Source: Equadaptatus sp045642965
GTDB lineage: Bacteria; Synergistota; Synergistia; Synergistales; Synergistaceae
Assembly (NCBI GenBank): GCA_045642965.1
Contig: JAZUJX010000002.1
Span: 1-22,299 of the forward strand
DNA: 22,299 bases
Direction of reading: 5' to 3'
The position numbers and the translations under genes were made by a program. Position 1 is the stretch's first letter, and each line of letters starts with the position of its first letter. Below are positions 13,244 to 21,982 of this stretch, piece after piece. The notes beneath the pieces are model-generated. The model had not been told where the DNA came from, did not search any database, and saw nothing but the letters and a program-made list of their open reading frames with translations.

Positions 13244-14536
13244 TTACAGTCTGAGAAGACCGCCTGATTTGTTCTGGCGTTTCAAAATGCCCTGATAGTG
13301 GCGCATAAGAAGCTGAGCTTCGATCTCGTGAACAGTGTCAAGAGCGACACCGACAACGATGATGACCGCGGTTCCGCCGAAATAGAAGGAGTGGATGTTG
13401 AGAACTCTCGTCATAATCGTCGGGACAACCGCGATGAGTGCAAGGGCCGCAGATCCGGCGAGCGTAATGCGCTCCATAACCTTCTCTATGTATTCTTCGG
13501 TCGGCTTGCCCGGACGGATACCGAGGATAAAGCCGCCGTTTTTCTTCATGTTTTCGGCTATTTCATCCGGTTTGAAGACAACAGCCGTGTAGAAGAATCC
13601 GAAGAAAACTATCAGGATTACGTACAGTATCATGTAAACAGGACTCGTCGGGCTGAACCACTGCACGATTTTCTGCGCTGTGGCGCCGTGGAAGAATCCG
13701 GCGATAGTGTACGGGAAAAGCAGTATTGATGACGCGAAGATAATAGGTATAACACCTGCCGTATTGACTCTGAGCGGGATGAACGTGCTCTGTCCGCCGT
13801 ACATTTTGTTGCCTACTACGCGTTTGGCGTACTGGACGGACATGCGGCGCTGACCTTCCTGAAGAAGGATGCATCCGGCTATAACCGCAAGCATAAACAC
13901 GATTGCGATGAGGAATACGATGAAATTAAGTTCGCCGAGTTTCAGAAGCTGGAACGTGCGGATGACCGCATCGGGAATTCTTGCGACGATACCCGCAAAA
14001 ATGAGCATTGAAATACCGTTGCCAATTCCGTAGTCGGACATAAGCTCACCGATCCACATAACGGCCATTGCGCCCGTCGTGAGCGTGAGCGTTACGACGC
14101 ACACGTCAATCCATGAACCGGAGAAAATTCCTGCGCTTCTGAGCCAGCCTGTCATACCAAGAGCCTGAACAACCGCGAAAACGATGGTACCGATACGTGT
14201 GTACTGCACCATTTTTTTCTGGCCTTCAGGACCCTCCTTCATCATTTTCTCAAGGCTCGGTATAACAACTGCGAGCAGCTGCATAACGATACTTGAGTTG
14301 ATATACGGCGTGACGCCCATTGCAAAGATACCAAATCTGCTGAGGGCGCCGCCTGCGAAGAGGTCGAGGAAACCCAATATACCGCTCTGTTCAAAAAGCT
14401 TTGAAAGTGCCGCTGCGTTGATACCCGGCGTCGGAATAAGCGCACCGAGACGGTACACAAAGAGCGCGCCGAGAACAAAGAGGAAGCGGCGTTTCAAATC
14501 AGGCAGTCTGAAGGCATCTTTTAAGGAGTCTAACAC
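13244..14536 (-). CDS. secY: Preprotein translocase subunit SecY
   Basis: The protein has 430 aa with ten hydrophobic helices. It starts with GTG one base after the rplO stop; GAGGTGAT within the rplO end serves as ribosome site. Family motifs include TPGIN in the first loop, FAMGVTPYINSSIVMQLL, GIGNGISMLIF and the cytoplasmic loop GIRPGKPTEEYIEKVMERITLAGS that contacts SecA and the ribosome. It forms the inner-membrane channel with SecE and SecG. Export of the signal-peptide proteins elsewhere in this window depends on it. Confidence 0.98.
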   Translation of the reverse strand: MLDSLKDAFRLPDLKRRFLFVLGALFVYRLGALIPTPGINAAALSKLFEQSGILGFLDLFAGGALSRFGIFAMGVTPYINSSIVMQLLAVVIPSLEKMMKEGPEGQKKMVQYTRIGTIVFAVVQALGMTGWLRSAGIFSGSWIDVCVVTLTLTTGAMAVMWIGELMSDYGIGNGISMLIFAGIVARIPDAVIRTFQLLKLGELNFIVFLIAIVFMLAVIAGCILLQEGQRRMSVQYAKRVVGNKMYGGQSTFIPLRVNTAGVIPIIFASSILLFPYTIAGFFHGATAQKIVQWFSPTSPVYMILYVILIVFFGFFYTAVVFKPDEIAENMKKNGGFILGIRPGKPTEEYIEKVMERITLAGSAALALIAVVPTIMTRVLNIHSFYFGGTAVIIVVGVALDTVHEIEAQLLMRHYQGILKRQNKSGGLLRL

Positions 14537-14537
14537 C

Positions 14538-14984
14538 TTAGATCACCTCGGCTTTTCCACCGGCTGCTTCGAGCTTTGCTTTTGCTGAAGCGCTGAATGC
14601 TTTTGCCTTTACTGTAAGTTTTTTCGTGATTTCGCCTTCACCGAGAATCTTGAGAGGCGCCGCCGCGTCTGAGATAAGGCGGAGAGCTGCGAGCTTAGCC
14701 GCATCCACTTCTGCCCCGTCTTCAAAGCGGGCATCGAGTTCGTCAAGGTTCACGACCTGATATTTAACAGCAAAACGGAAGTTGCTGAAGCCGCGTTTAG
14801 GGATGCGGCGGGCAAGCGGCATCTGGCCGCCTTCAAAGTTCGGGCTGATGTCCGGGCTTTTGCGGGCTTTCTGACCTTTATGGCCTTTACCTGCTGTTTT
14901 ACCCTGTCCGCTTCCAAGTCCCTGTCCGAGACGTTTTTTGGCTTTTCTTGAGCCCGGTGCCGGGCAAAGTTCTTCAAGCTTCAT
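14538..14984 (-). CDS. rplO: 50S ribosomal protein L15
   Basis: The protein has 148 aa from the ATG at 14982–14984, which has GGAGG 7 nt upstream. An open extension of ten codons further upstream would run into the rpmD stop region and is rejected. The family start MKLEELCPAPGSRKAKKRLGQG and the glycine/lysine-rich GSGQGKTAGKGHKGQKAR are typical. L15 is a late-assembly core protein of the 50S subunit. Confidence 0.97.
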   Translation of the reverse strand: MKLEELCPAPGSRKAKKRLGQGLGSGQGKTAGKGHKGQKARKSPDISPNFEGGQMPLARRIPKRGFSNFRFAVKYQVVNLDELDARFEDGAEVDAAKLAALRLISDAAAPLKILGEGEITKKLTVKAKAFSASAKAKLEAAGGKAEVI

Positions 14985-14995
14985 GCCGGAACCTC

Positions 14996-15178
14996 CTATT
15001 CTTCCTCTGACCACTCGAGCAGGTGGCTGATCTTGTTGACCATGCCGCGAATCTGCGGAGTGTCATTGTGAATTACAGTGTCATTGAGCTTGTGGAGTCC
15101 GAGGGCTGCAATGACTCTTTCCTGACGCGGAGGACGTCCGACTGTGCTTCTTTTCCATGTAATGCGAAGTTTGGCCAT
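14996..15178 (-). CDS. rpmD: 50S ribosomal protein L30
   Basis: The protein has 60 aa, the normal size for bacterial L30: MAKLRITWKRSTVGRPPRQERVIAALGL with HLNDTV-like LHKLNDTVIH. It sits between rpsE (14 nt) and rplO (11 nt), as in the spc operon. Confidence 0.97.
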   Translation of the reverse strand: MAKLRITWKRSTVGRPPRQERVIAALGLHKLNDTVIHNDTPQIRGMVNKISHLLEWSEEE

Positions 15179-15192
15179 AGTCTGTGAACCTC

Positions 15193-15729
15193 CTATGCGT
15201 CTTTACGCTCGATACCGCGGAGACGGTATATTTCTTCCGGCGTACGGAAGCGTTTAACCGCGTCCATGGTTGCGTATGCGATGTTGATCGGGTTTGCCGT
15301 TCTGCCCGTTACCTTAGCGATAACGTCTTTAATTCCGCCAAGTTCCATAATCGGACGAACCGATGAACCTGCGAGAACTCCGGTACCCGGGGCTGCGGGA
15401 CGGAAGAGAACTTCCGCTGCGCCGAATTTGCCGATAATCGGGTGAGGAATTGTCGTACCAACCTTTTTGAGGTCGATAAGGTTTTTCTTTGCATGCTCTA
15501 CAGCTTTGCGCATTGCTTCGGAAATTTCCTTCGCTTTGCCCATGCCGAGACCAACCTGGTCAACGCCGTCACCAACCGCAACGAGGACTGCGAAACGGAA
15601 ACGTTTGCCGCCTTTGACAACCTTTGCTACGCGGTTGACAAAAACTACGCGTTCCGTAAGTTCCATTCCTCTGCTGCTGTATGATTTATTGGCTTCTTTT
15701 TTGTTGTTTGTCTTGTTTTCTTTCGCCAC
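15193..15729 (-). CDS. rpsE: 30S ribosomal protein S5
   Basis: The protein has 178 aa with a GTG start. A lysine- and asparagine-rich N-terminal extension (about residues 1–20) precedes the double-stranded-RNA-binding fold ERVVFVNRVAKVVKGGKRFRF. The S5 C-terminal part is GKFGAAEVLFRPAAPGTGVLAG. S5 is involved in decoding accuracy and the mRNA entry helicase. Confidence 0.98.
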   Translation of the reverse strand: MAKENKTNNKKEANKSYSSRGMELTERVVFVNRVAKVVKGGKRFRFAVLVAVGDGVDQVGLGMGKAKEISEAMRKAVEHAKKNLIDLKKVGTTIPHPIIGKFGAAEVLFRPAAPGTGVLAGSSVRPIMELGGIKDVIAKVTGRTANPINIAYATMDAVKRFRTPEEIYRLRGIERKDA

Positions 15730-15745
15730 GGTACTCTGCCTCCCC

Positions 15746-16105
15746 TTAGAACTTCAGGCCGGCTTCACGAGCTGCATCTGCGAGAGCCTGGACTCTTCCG
15801 TGATAGATGTGTCCGCCTCTGTCAAAAACAACTGTGTTGACGCCTTTAGCCAGAGCACGTTCCGCTATCTGTTTGCCAACCTCTTTGGCTGCTTCGATGT
15901 TGCCTTTTTTGTCGGCGCCGAAGCTTTTGTCCATCGTTGAGGCTGAAACAAGCGTGCATCCCTTTTCGTCATCGATAATCTGAGCGTAGATATGCTTCAG
16001 ACTGCCGAATACCGAAAGACGCGGGCGTTCCGCTGTTCCGGATACGTGCTTCCTGAGGCGCTGGTGGCGGAGTTCGCGCATTGCATTACGACTGCGATTT
16101 TTCAA
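15746..16105 (-). CDS. rplR: 50S ribosomal protein L18
   Basis: The protein has 119 aa starting with TTG (16103–16105), with GAGGTG 7 nt upstream. RLSVFGSLKHIYAQIIDDEKG and VVFDRGGHIYHGRVQALADAAREAGLKF are diagnostic. L18 binds 5S rRNA with L5 in the central protuberance. The TTG start is uncommon for a ribosomal gene and may lower initiation. Confidence 0.97.
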   Translation of the reverse strand: MKNRSRNAMRELRHQRLRKHVSGTAERPRLSVFGSLKHIYAQIIDDEKGCTLVSASTMDKSFGADKKGNIEAAKEVGKQIAERALAKGVNTVVFDRGGHIYHGRVQALADAAREAGLKF

Positions 16106-16122
16106 CGTCCTACACCTCGCCT

Positions 16123-16668
16123 TTACTTCGATTTAGCACCGGCTTTGCCGGCCTTGCGAATTACGTACTCGCCTTCGTATCTGATACCTTTGCCTTTGTA
16201 CGGTTCCGGTGAGCGGTATTCGCGTATGTTAGCCGCGACCTGACCTACGATCTGTTTGTCAATGCCGCTGACTGTGATGTTAATCGGTGACGGGCAGGCG
16301 AATTCGATTCCCTGAGGGGGAACGACTTCAATCGTGTGCGAATAGCCGAGGCTGAGCACAAGCGTTTTGCCCTGCATGGCAGCACGGTAGCCTACGCCGA
16401 CGATTTCAAGTTTTTTCTCAAAACCTGAGCTTACACCGGTGATCATGTTGTTGAGGAGAGCTCTTGTCATACCGTGAGCAGCGCGTACGGCTTTAATTTC
16501 GCTTTCACGCTCTACAATAACTTTGCCCTCTTCAAGCTTGACGTTGATCTGCGGCATAATGTCCATTTCAAGCATGCCTTTGCCGCCTTTGACTGCAACG
16601 TGTCTGCCGTCGATTTTAACTTCAACGCCGCTGGGAAGTGCTATCGGTTTGCGTCCAATTCTTGACAT
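16123..16668 (-). CDS. rplF: 50S ribosomal protein L6
   Basis: The protein has 181 aa with two tandem L6 folds. It starts MSRIGRKPIALPSGVEV and has the C-terminal EYRSPEPYKGKGIRYEGEYVIRKAGKAG motif. It lies near the factor-binding stalk base of the 50S subunit. Gene order rpsH–rplF–rplR is standard. Confidence 0.98.
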   Translation of the reverse strand: MSRIGRKPIALPSGVEVKIDGRHVAVKGGKGMLEMDIMPQINVKLEEGKVIVERESEIKAVRAAHGMTRALLNNMITGVSSGFEKKLEIVGVGYRAAMQGKTLVLSLGYSHTIEVVPPQGIEFACPSPINITVSGIDKQIVGQVAANIREYRSPEPYKGKGIRYEGEYVIRKAGKAGAKSK

Positions 16669-16681
16669 CTGGGCACCTCCG

Positions 16682-17086
16682 CTACCACACGAAGCATACG
16701 ACTTCGCCGCCGAGTCCGCGTTTGCGGGCTTCAGCGTCGGTCATAAGTCCGGCTGACGTTGAAATCATGGCTATTCCGAGTCCGCCCATAACTTTCGGGA
16801 GGTCTTCCTTACCGACATAGATGCGGCGTCCGGGTTTGCTTATACGGCGAAGTCCCTGGATAACGCGTTCTTTTGCCGGACCGTAGTTCATGGTAACTCT
16901 GAGAAGCGCCATTTTCTGTTTGGGGTCGTTTACTGTCTTGTAAGTGCGGATGTAGCCTTCTTCTTTGAGGATGCGTGCAACCTCAAGACGCATTTTGCTG
17001 AGCGGCATGTCGACTGTTTCAAGATAGACGACGTTTGCGTTTCTGATGCGTGTAAGCATATCCGCGACAGGATCTGTAATATACAT
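16682..17086 (-). CDS. rpsH: 30S ribosomal protein S8
   Basis: The protein has 134 aa: MYITDPVADMLTRIRNA at the start and the C-terminal KVMGGLGIAMISTSAGLMTDAEARKRGLGGEVVCFVW. S8 binds helix 21 of 16S rRNA and in many bacteria regulates the spc operon. The gene is 22 nt downstream of rpsN. Confidence 0.98.
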   Translation of the reverse strand: MYITDPVADMLTRIRNANVVYLETVDMPLSKMRLEVARILKEEGYIRTYKTVNDPKQKMALLRVTMNYGPAKERVIQGLRRISKPGRRIYVGKEDLPKVMGGLGIAMISTSAGLMTDAEARKRGLGGEVVCFVW

Positions 17087-17108
17087 TCAGTATCCTCCTT
17101 GCACGTGC

Positions 17109-17294
17109 CTACCAGCTTGACTTGACAACGCCGGGGATTTTTCCCTCGCGTGCAAGTTTTCTGAAACAGCAGCGGCACATATCGAATTTCCGCATGTATC
17201 CGTGGATACGTCCGCAGAGCGGGCAGCGGTTGTGTTTTCTTACTTTGAACTTAGGTTCAAGCTTTGATTTGTTGATAAGACTTTTTCTTGCCAT
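17109..17294 (-). CDS. rpsZ: 30S ribosomal protein S14, type Z (zinc ribbon)
   Basis: The protein has 61 aa, the short zinc-type S14, with C24, C27, C40 and C43 (CPLC … CRCC) forming the ribbon. The long C– form of proteobacteria is about 100 aa. It binds the 3' domain of 16S rRNA near the decoding face. A type-Z protein fits the Firmicutes/Synergistota-like gene order. Confidence 0.97.
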   Translation of the reverse strand: MARKSLINKSKLEPKFKVRKHNRCPLCGRIHGYMRKFDMCRCCFRKLAREGKIPGVVKSSW

Positions 17295-17309
17295 GGTGTG
17301 CGCTCCTTC

Positions 17310-17852
17310 TTAGTGGGCGAACGGCATGCCGAGCTCTTTAAGGAGAGCCTGAGCTTCTTCGTCCGCTTTCGCCGTCGTAACAAACGAAATATTCATTCCG
17401 CGCTGACGAATGACTTTGTCAAAGTCTATTTCAGGGAAAAGAAGCTGTTCTTTCAGACCAAGGTTATAGTTGCCTCTGCCGTCAAAACCTTTCTTTGAAA
17501 CACCCTGGAAGTCTTTGATACGCGGAAGTGCTATGTTGATAAGACGATCAAGGAATTCCCACATTTTGGCGCCTCTGAGCGTAACGCAGCAGCCGACAGG
17601 CTGTCCTTCGCGAAGCTTAAAGCCTGCGATGGATTTTTTGGCGCGTTTGAGCATAGGCTTCTGGCCCGTGATTATTGTCAGCTCGTTAATGGAGGCATCC
17701 ATGTATTTCGTATCAAGCTTTGCCTCATTGACGCCGATGTTGATGACAATTTTCTCCATACGCGGAATCTGCATCACGTTTTTGAATTCAAACTGTTCCT
17801 TGAGGCGGGGAGCGACTTCTTCAGTATATTTTGTTAAAAGACGCGGAGTCAT
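17310..17852 (-). CDS. rplE: 50S ribosomal protein L5
   Basis: The protein has 180 aa: MTPRLLTKYTEEVAPRLKEQFEFKNVMQIP and the RGMNISFVTTAKADEEAQALLKELGMPF C-terminus are typical. L5 binds 5S rRNA and touches the P-site tRNA. It sits between rplX (13 nt) and rpsZ (15 nt). Confidence 0.98.
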   Translation of the reverse strand: MTPRLLTKYTEEVAPRLKEQFEFKNVMQIPRMEKIVINIGVNEAKLDTKYMDASINELTIITGQKPMLKRAKKSIAGFKLREGQPVGCCVTLRGAKMWEFLDRLINIALPRIKDFQGVSKKGFDGRGNYNLGLKEQLLFPEIDFDKVIRQRGMNISFVTTAKADEEAQALLKELGMPFAH

Positions 17853-17865
17853 TCTCTATCCCCTC

Positions 17866-18192
17866 CTATATCTTATCGATAATCTCGCCGCATTTTTTGC
17901 AAACGCGGACTTTGTCGCCGTTGTCGAGATACGCATGGGCAATGCGCGTAGCTTTGCCGCATGACGGGCAGACAAGCATTACCTTGCAAGCGCGGACAGC
18001 TGCTTCTTTTTTGATGAGTCCGCCGCGCGGGTCTTTCTGACTCGGACGAACGCTTTTTGTGACCATGTTAATGTTTTCGATAATAAGCGTATCTTTCTCT
18101 ACATTTCTGCGGAGGACTTTGCCTTCTTTTCCGGCGTCCTTGCCGGAAATAACTTTGACACGGTCATCTTTTCTGATTCCCATTCTGGACAT
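17866..18192 (-). CDS. rplX: 50S ribosomal protein L24
   Basis: The protein has 108 aa with a KOW motif near the N-terminus (DDRVKVISGKDAGKEGKVLR) and INMVTKSVRPSQKDPRGG. The first ATG (18190–18192) is chosen because GGAGG lies 8 nt before it; the next in-frame ATG would be 17 nt away. The C-terminus has two CxxC pairs (CPSCGKATRI, CKKCGEII), as in several bacterial lineages. L24 starts 50S assembly. Confidence 0.98.
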   Translation of the reverse strand: MSRMGIRKDDRVKVISGKDAGKEGKVLRRNVEKDTLIIENINMVTKSVRPSQKDPRGGLIKKEAAVRACKVMLVCPSCGKATRIAHAYLDNGDKVRVCKKCGEIIDKI

Positions 18193-18204
18193 GACCCTTA
18201 CCTC

Positions 18205-18573
18205 CTACACAACTTCAGGCGCAAGCGATACGATGCGCATGTATTTCTTTTCACGGAGTTCTCTCGCCACAGGACCAAAAATACGCGTTCCTTTCGGATC
18301 TCCGTTGGCATCGATCACGACTGCCGCGTTGTCGTCAAAACGTACGTAGGAACCGTCTTTGCGGCGGATTTCTTTTTTCGTTCTGACGATAACGGCTTTA
18401 ACTACGTCGCCTTTTTTGATTGAGCCGTTCGGAGTTGCCTCGCGTACGGCTGCCACTATGACGTCACCGATTGTTCCGACTTTGCGGAAACTGCCGCCTT
18501 TAACCTGGATGCAGAGGAGCTTTCTTGCACCGCTGTTATCGGCTACGTTAAGTACTGTACGCAGCTGTATCAT
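18205..18573 (-). CDS. rplN: 50S ribosomal protein L14
   Basis: The protein has 122 aa, exactly the usual length: MIQLRTVLNVADNSGARKLLCIQ and GTRIFGPVARELREKKYMRIVSLAPEVV. It forms inter-subunit bridges and the docking site of silencing factor RsfS. It starts 3 nt after rpsQ. Confidence 0.98.
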   Translation of the reverse strand: MIQLRTVLNVADNSGARKLLCIQVKGGSFRKVGTIGDVIVAAVREATPNGSIKKGDVVKAVIVRTKKEIRRKDGSYVRFDDNAAVVIDANGDPKGTRIFGPVARELREKKYMRIVSLAPEVV

Positions 18574-18576
18574 GCT

Positions 18577-18858
18577 TTACTCCTCCTCACCGCCAAGGAT
18601 AGGCGCTTTTTCGATAATCTTTGTGACTTCCCAGTGTTTTCTTGCGCTGAGAGGACGTGTTTCTTCGATCTGAACTCTGTCGCCTATGCGGCATTCATTG
18701 TTCTCGTCGTGAGCCATAAACTTTTTGGACCGGAGAACCGGTTTACCGTAGAGTTCGTGTTTGGCCATGCGGTCAACGCGGACGACGATGGATTTTTCCA
18801 TCTTGTCGCTGACGACTATGCCTACGCGAGCCTTGCGATATTTGACTTCTTCTGCCAT
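18577..18858 (-). CDS. rpsQ: 30S ribosomal protein S17
   Basis: The protein has 93 aa with the OB-fold sequence GIVVSDKMEKSIVVRVDRMAKHELYGK and GDRVQIEETRPLSARKHWEVTKI. It is a primary 16S rRNA binder. Neighbours rpmC and rplN lie 6 and 3 nt away. Confidence 0.98.
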   Translation of the reverse strand: MAEEVKYRKARVGIVVSDKMEKSIVVRVDRMAKHELYGKPVLRSKKFMAHDENNECRIGDRVQIEETRPLSARKHWEVTKIIEKAPILGGEEE

Positions 18859-18864
18859 AGCCGG

Positions 18865-19065
18865 TTACCTCCTTGCTTCCATTTCTTTTTCCGTGATGAT
18901 TGTAAGTACACGGGCAATGGATTTCTTGACTTCTTTAATACGTCCTACGTTGCTCAGCTGTCCGATTGCATTTTGGAAACGGAGGTTGAACAACTCCTGT
19001 TTGAACTGTTTGTTTTTGTCTTTCAGCTCAGATATGCTGAGATCTCGTAATTCTTTGGGATCCAT
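18865..19065 (-). CDS. rpmC: 50S ribosomal protein L29
   Basis: The protein has 66 aa and is all-helical: ELRDLSISELKDKNKQFKQELFNLRFQNAIGQL with the conserved NLRFQ segment. L29 flanks the exit tunnel and is part of the trigger factor/SRP docking site. It starts 2 nt after rplP. Confidence 0.97.
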   Translation of the reverse strand: MDPKELRDLSISELKDKNKQFKQELFNLRFQNAIGQLSNVGRIKEVKKSIARVLTIITEKEMEARR

Positions 19066-19067
19066 AT

Positions 19068-19487
19068 CTATTCACCTGCTCCCTCTCGGGTAATCAATTT
19101 GACCTTGATCGGCAGCTTGAAGGCGGCTGTGCGGAACGCTTCTTCAGCGATTTCCAGAGGTACTCCGGCGATTTCGAACATTACACGGCCGCGTTTGACT
19201 GCTGCTGTCCAATATTCGACGTTACCTTTACCTTTTCCCATTCGTGTTTCAAGCGGCTTCTGCGTGACAGGGCGGTCAGGGAAAATTCTTATCCAGATTT
19301 TACCGCCTTTCTTCATTTTACGGCTGAGCGCGACACGGACTGCCTCTATCTGGCGGGCTGTGATCCATCCGTTTTCGCATGCCTGAAGACCGAAGTCACC
19401 AAAGTCAACCTTGTTTGCTCCTTTGGCATAACCACGGAGCGGCGTCAGATGAGGCTTGCGGAACTTAACTCTCGTCGGCTGTAACAT
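19068..19487 (-). CDS. rplP: 50S ribosomal protein L16
   Basis: The protein has 139 aa: MLQPTRVKFRKPH at the start, GWITARQIEAVRVALSRKMKKGGKIWIRIFPD and KPLETRMGKGKGNVEYW in the core. L16 sits at the A-site side of the peptidyl-transferase centre. The RGYAKGANKVDFGDFGLQA stretch is shorter and less basic than in proteobacteria. Confidence 0.98.
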   Translation of the reverse strand: MLQPTRVKFRKPHLTPLRGYAKGANKVDFGDFGLQACENGWITARQIEAVRVALSRKMKKGGKIWIRIFPDRPVTQKPLETRMGKGKGNVEYWTAAVKRGRVMFEIAGVPLEIAEEAFRTAAFKLPIKVKLITREGAGE

Positions 19488-19493
19488 GCGCGG

Positions 19494-20171
19494 TTATCCC
19501 CTTTCTTTCGGAGCTTTGACAGCTTCAACCTCTATGGGTTTGCGCTGCATTACTTCACCTTTGTAAATCCAAGTTTTGATACCGATAATTCCGTAGACTG
19601 TGCGTGCTTCTGCGAAACCATAGTCAATGTCCGCTCTGAGTGTTGAAAGCGGGAGCTGGCCTTCAAGGTACCACTCCGTACGTGCGATTTCAGCACCGCC
19701 GAGGCGGCCTGCGCACTGGACTTTAATTCCTTTTGCGCCTGATTTCATGGCACGGAATATTGACTGTTTCATTGCGCGTCTGAAGCTTATACGACGCTCG
19801 AGTGATGAAGCAACACCTTCGGCAACAACCTGTGCCTCTATATCAGGGTTCTTCATTTCCTGAATGTTGATCATGACCCGGTTTCCGGTCTTTTTCTGCA
19901 GTTCTTCGCGAACTATCTGAATTTCTGCACCATGTTTGCCGATTACGACACCAGGCCGGGCGGTCGAAACTGTAAAACGCATTACGTTTCCGATACGCTC
20001 GATATCCACGCGGCTGACTCCTGCTGCTGCCCAGCGTTTTTTGATCCATTCTCTGAGCTCGAGGTCCTCGTGGAGGAATTTGGCATATTTTTTCTTATCG
20101 GCGAACCAGCGTGATTCCCAGTCGTAGATAACGCCAAGTCTGTAACCTACCGGGTGAACTTTCTGACCCAC
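19494..20171 (-). CDS. rpsC: 30S ribosomal protein S3
   Basis: The protein has 225 aa with a GTG start (family start M-GQKVHPVGYRLG). The KH type II domain holds the GKHGAEI loop (PGVVIGKHGAEIQIVREEL), followed by the C-terminal GRLGGAEIARTEWYLEGQLPLSTLRADIDYG. S3 lines the mRNA entry tunnel with S4 and S5. Confidence 0.98.
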   Translation of the reverse strand: MGQKVHPVGYRLGVIYDWESRWFADKKKYAKFLHEDLELREWIKKRWAAAGVSRVDIERIGNVMRFTVSTARPGVVIGKHGAEIQIVREELQKKTGNRVMINIQEMKNPDIEAQVVAEGVASSLERRISFRRAMKQSIFRAMKSGAKGIKVQCAGRLGGAEIARTEWYLEGQLPLSTLRADIDYGFAEARTVYGIIGIKTWIYKGEVMQRKPIEVEAVKAPKERG

Positions 20172-20184
20172 TAGTCACCCCTCC

Positions 20185-20517
20185 TTATTTCTCAGCAACT
20201 GTCACCGTGATGTGACAGGTGTGATGTCTGTACGTATGAGCGCGTCCCTGTGCGACAGGGCGGAAGCGCTTCATGTATGTTCCCTGATCTGCCGTTATTT
20301 CTTTGACATAGAGTTTATCGATGTCAAGTCCGAAATTGTGTTCTGCATTGGCAACTGCGCTTTTGAGAACTTTTTCGGCAAAACGTGCGCCTTTGTTGGG
20401 TGTGAACTTAAGTATCGTGAGGGCATCTGCTGCTTTTTTGCCTCTTACGAGGGCGATAACGCGGCGAACCTTCGTTGCGGGAACTCTAAGTCCAACTGCT
20501 TTTGCTTTCGCGTCCAT
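20185..20517 (-). CDS. rplV: 50S ribosomal protein L22
   Basis: The protein has 110 aa: RVPATKVRRVIALVRGKKAADALTIL and the beta-hairpin tip sequence KRFRPVAQGRAHTYRHHTCHITV, which reaches the polypeptide exit tunnel constriction. Macrolide-relevant loop residues are in the expected place. Confidence 0.98.
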   Translation of the reverse strand: MDAKAKAVGLRVPATKVRRVIALVRGKKAADALTILKFTPNKGARFAEKVLKSAVANAEHNFGLDIDKLYVKEITADQGTYMKRFRPVAQGRAHTYRHHTCHITVTVAEK

Positions 20518-20535
20518 TGTCGTTCCTCCTTATGC

Positions 20536-20817
20536 CTATTTCACTTTGGAGGAACGTTCCTGTCCGGCGTGTCCGCCGAACTTACGCGTAGGTGCAAATT
20601 CCCCAAGTTTGTGACCGATCATGTTGTCGCTGACATAAACAGGAACGTGGATGCGTCCGTTATGAATTGCGATTGTATGTCCGACCATTTCAGGCGTTAT
20701 GCTTGAACTGCGGGCCCAGCTTTTGATAACTGTCTTCTTGCCCGATTCGTTCATGTCTTCAACCCTGCGAAGAAGTTTCGCATCTACATAGGGTCCTTTT
20801 TTAATTGAACGAGACAT
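20536..20817 (-). CDS. rpsS: 30S ribosomal protein S19
   Basis: The protein has 93 aa: MSRSIKKGPYVDAKLLRRV and TRKFGGHAGQ are diagnostic. S19 pairs with S13 in the head of the small subunit. Confidence 0.98.
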   Translation of the reverse strand: MSRSIKKGPYVDAKLLRRVEDMNESGKKTVIKSWARSSSITPEMVGHTIAIHNGRIHVPVYVSDNMIGHKLGEFAPTRKFGGHAGQERSSKVK

Positions 20818-20844
20818 TTATAATTTCCTCCCTACAAGCCGTGA

Positions 20845-21669
20845 TTACTTCTTGCGGCGGCGGACGATGAATTTGTCCGAAGCTTTGCGCTTGCGCGTAC
20901 GGTAACCCTTGGCAGGCGTACCCCACGGTGAAACAGGGTGCTTGTGAGATTTACTCTTGCCTTCACCACCGCCCATCGGGTGGTCAACCGGGTTCTGAAT
21001 CATACCGCGGATATGGGGTCTGATTCCGAGCCAGCGGGTTCTTCCTGCTTTGCCTGACACAACGTTTTCATGCTCTTCGTTGCCGATCTGGCCGATTGTC
21101 GCCATGCATTCGAGAAGGACAAGGCGGAGTTCTCCGCTCGGCATACGAACGTATGCGTATTTTCCTTCTTTTGCCATGAGCTGTGCCGACGTACCGGCTG
21201 AACGTGCAAGTACTCCGCCGCGTCCCGGTTCAAGTTCGATGTTGTGAATAACGGTACCGACGGGAATTGCTTTCAGTTTGAGAGCATTGCCCGGACGGAT
21301 GTCGGAGTCGTCTCCGGCATATATCTTGTCGCCGACGCCAAGACCTACCGGCGCAAGAATGTAACGTTTTTCACCATCGAGGTAGGAAACAAGTGCGATA
21401 CGGGCTGAACGGTTCGGATCGTATTCGATTGAAACGATTGTTCCCGGTACTCCGGTTTTGTCGCGCTTGAAGTCGATAATGCGATATTTTACTCTGCCGT
21501 GTCCGCCAAGGTGGCGTGATGTTACGCGTCCATTGCTGTTACGGCCTCCAGACTGTTTCAGTGCCGTGACAAGGCTGCGTTCCGGCTTTGCCTTTGTAAC
21601 TTCTGAATAATCAGGCAGAGCCATCTGGCGACGGGCGGGTGTAGTGGGTTTAAATTTCTTGATTCCCAT
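20845..21669 (-). CDS. rplB: 50S ribosomal protein L2
   Basis: The protein has 274 aa. It has the SH3/OB-like RNA-binding core (GGRNSNGRVTSRHLGGHGRVKYRIIDFKR read across 41–69) and the highly conserved NPVDHPMGGGEGKS with the functional His near the peptidyl-transferase centre. The arginine/lysine tail RKRKASDKFIVRRRKK is typical. Confidence 0.98.
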   Translation of the reverse strand: MGIKKFKPTTPARRQMALPDYSEVTKAKPERSLVTALKQSGGRNSNGRVTSRHLGGHGRVKYRIIDFKRDKTGVPGTIVSIEYDPNRSARIALVSYLDGEKRYILAPVGLGVGDKIYAGDDSDIRPGNALKLKAIPVGTVIHNIELEPGRGGVLARSAGTSAQLMAKEGKYAYVRMPSGELRLVLLECMATIGQIGNEEHENVVSGKAGRTRWLGIRPHIRGMIQNPVDHPMGGGEGKSKSHKHPVSPWGTPAKGYRTRKRKASDKFIVRRRKK

Positions 21670-21685
21670 TGTTTATTCCCCTTTC

Positions 21686-21982
21686 CTACGCGCTTGCGCC
21701 TTCAAAGAATGCAATCTTTTCGCCTTCTGCAAGCGTTACAATTGCTTTCTTCCAAGAACGTGAACGGCCCATAAAAGCACCCATGCGTTTCGGTTTCGAA
21801 CGAACCTGAATCGTGTTTACTCTTACAACCTTGACGTTGAAAACTTCTTCGACAGCCTTGCGGATTTCTATCTTGTTGGCTTTGGGAAGAACTTCAAACG
21901 TGTACTGTCCGAGTTCCATAAGCGCGCTCGTTCTTTCTGTGATAATCGGACGAACGATGATATCGTATGCTGCTGCGTTCAT
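21686..21982 (-). CDS. rplW: 50S ribosomal protein L23
   Basis: The protein has 98 aa: IIVRPIITERTSALMELGQYTFEVLPKANK and RSKPKRMGAFMGRSRSWKKAIVTL. L23 is the main docking protein for trigger factor and SRP at the tunnel exit. Its ATG overlaps the rplD stop by one base (TAATG), so translation is coupled. Confidence 0.98.
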   Translation of the reverse strand: MNAAAYDIIVRPIITERTSALMELGQYTFEVLPKANKIEIRKAVEEVFNVKVVRVNTIQVRSKPKRMGAFMGRSRSWKKAIVTLAEGEKIAFFEGASA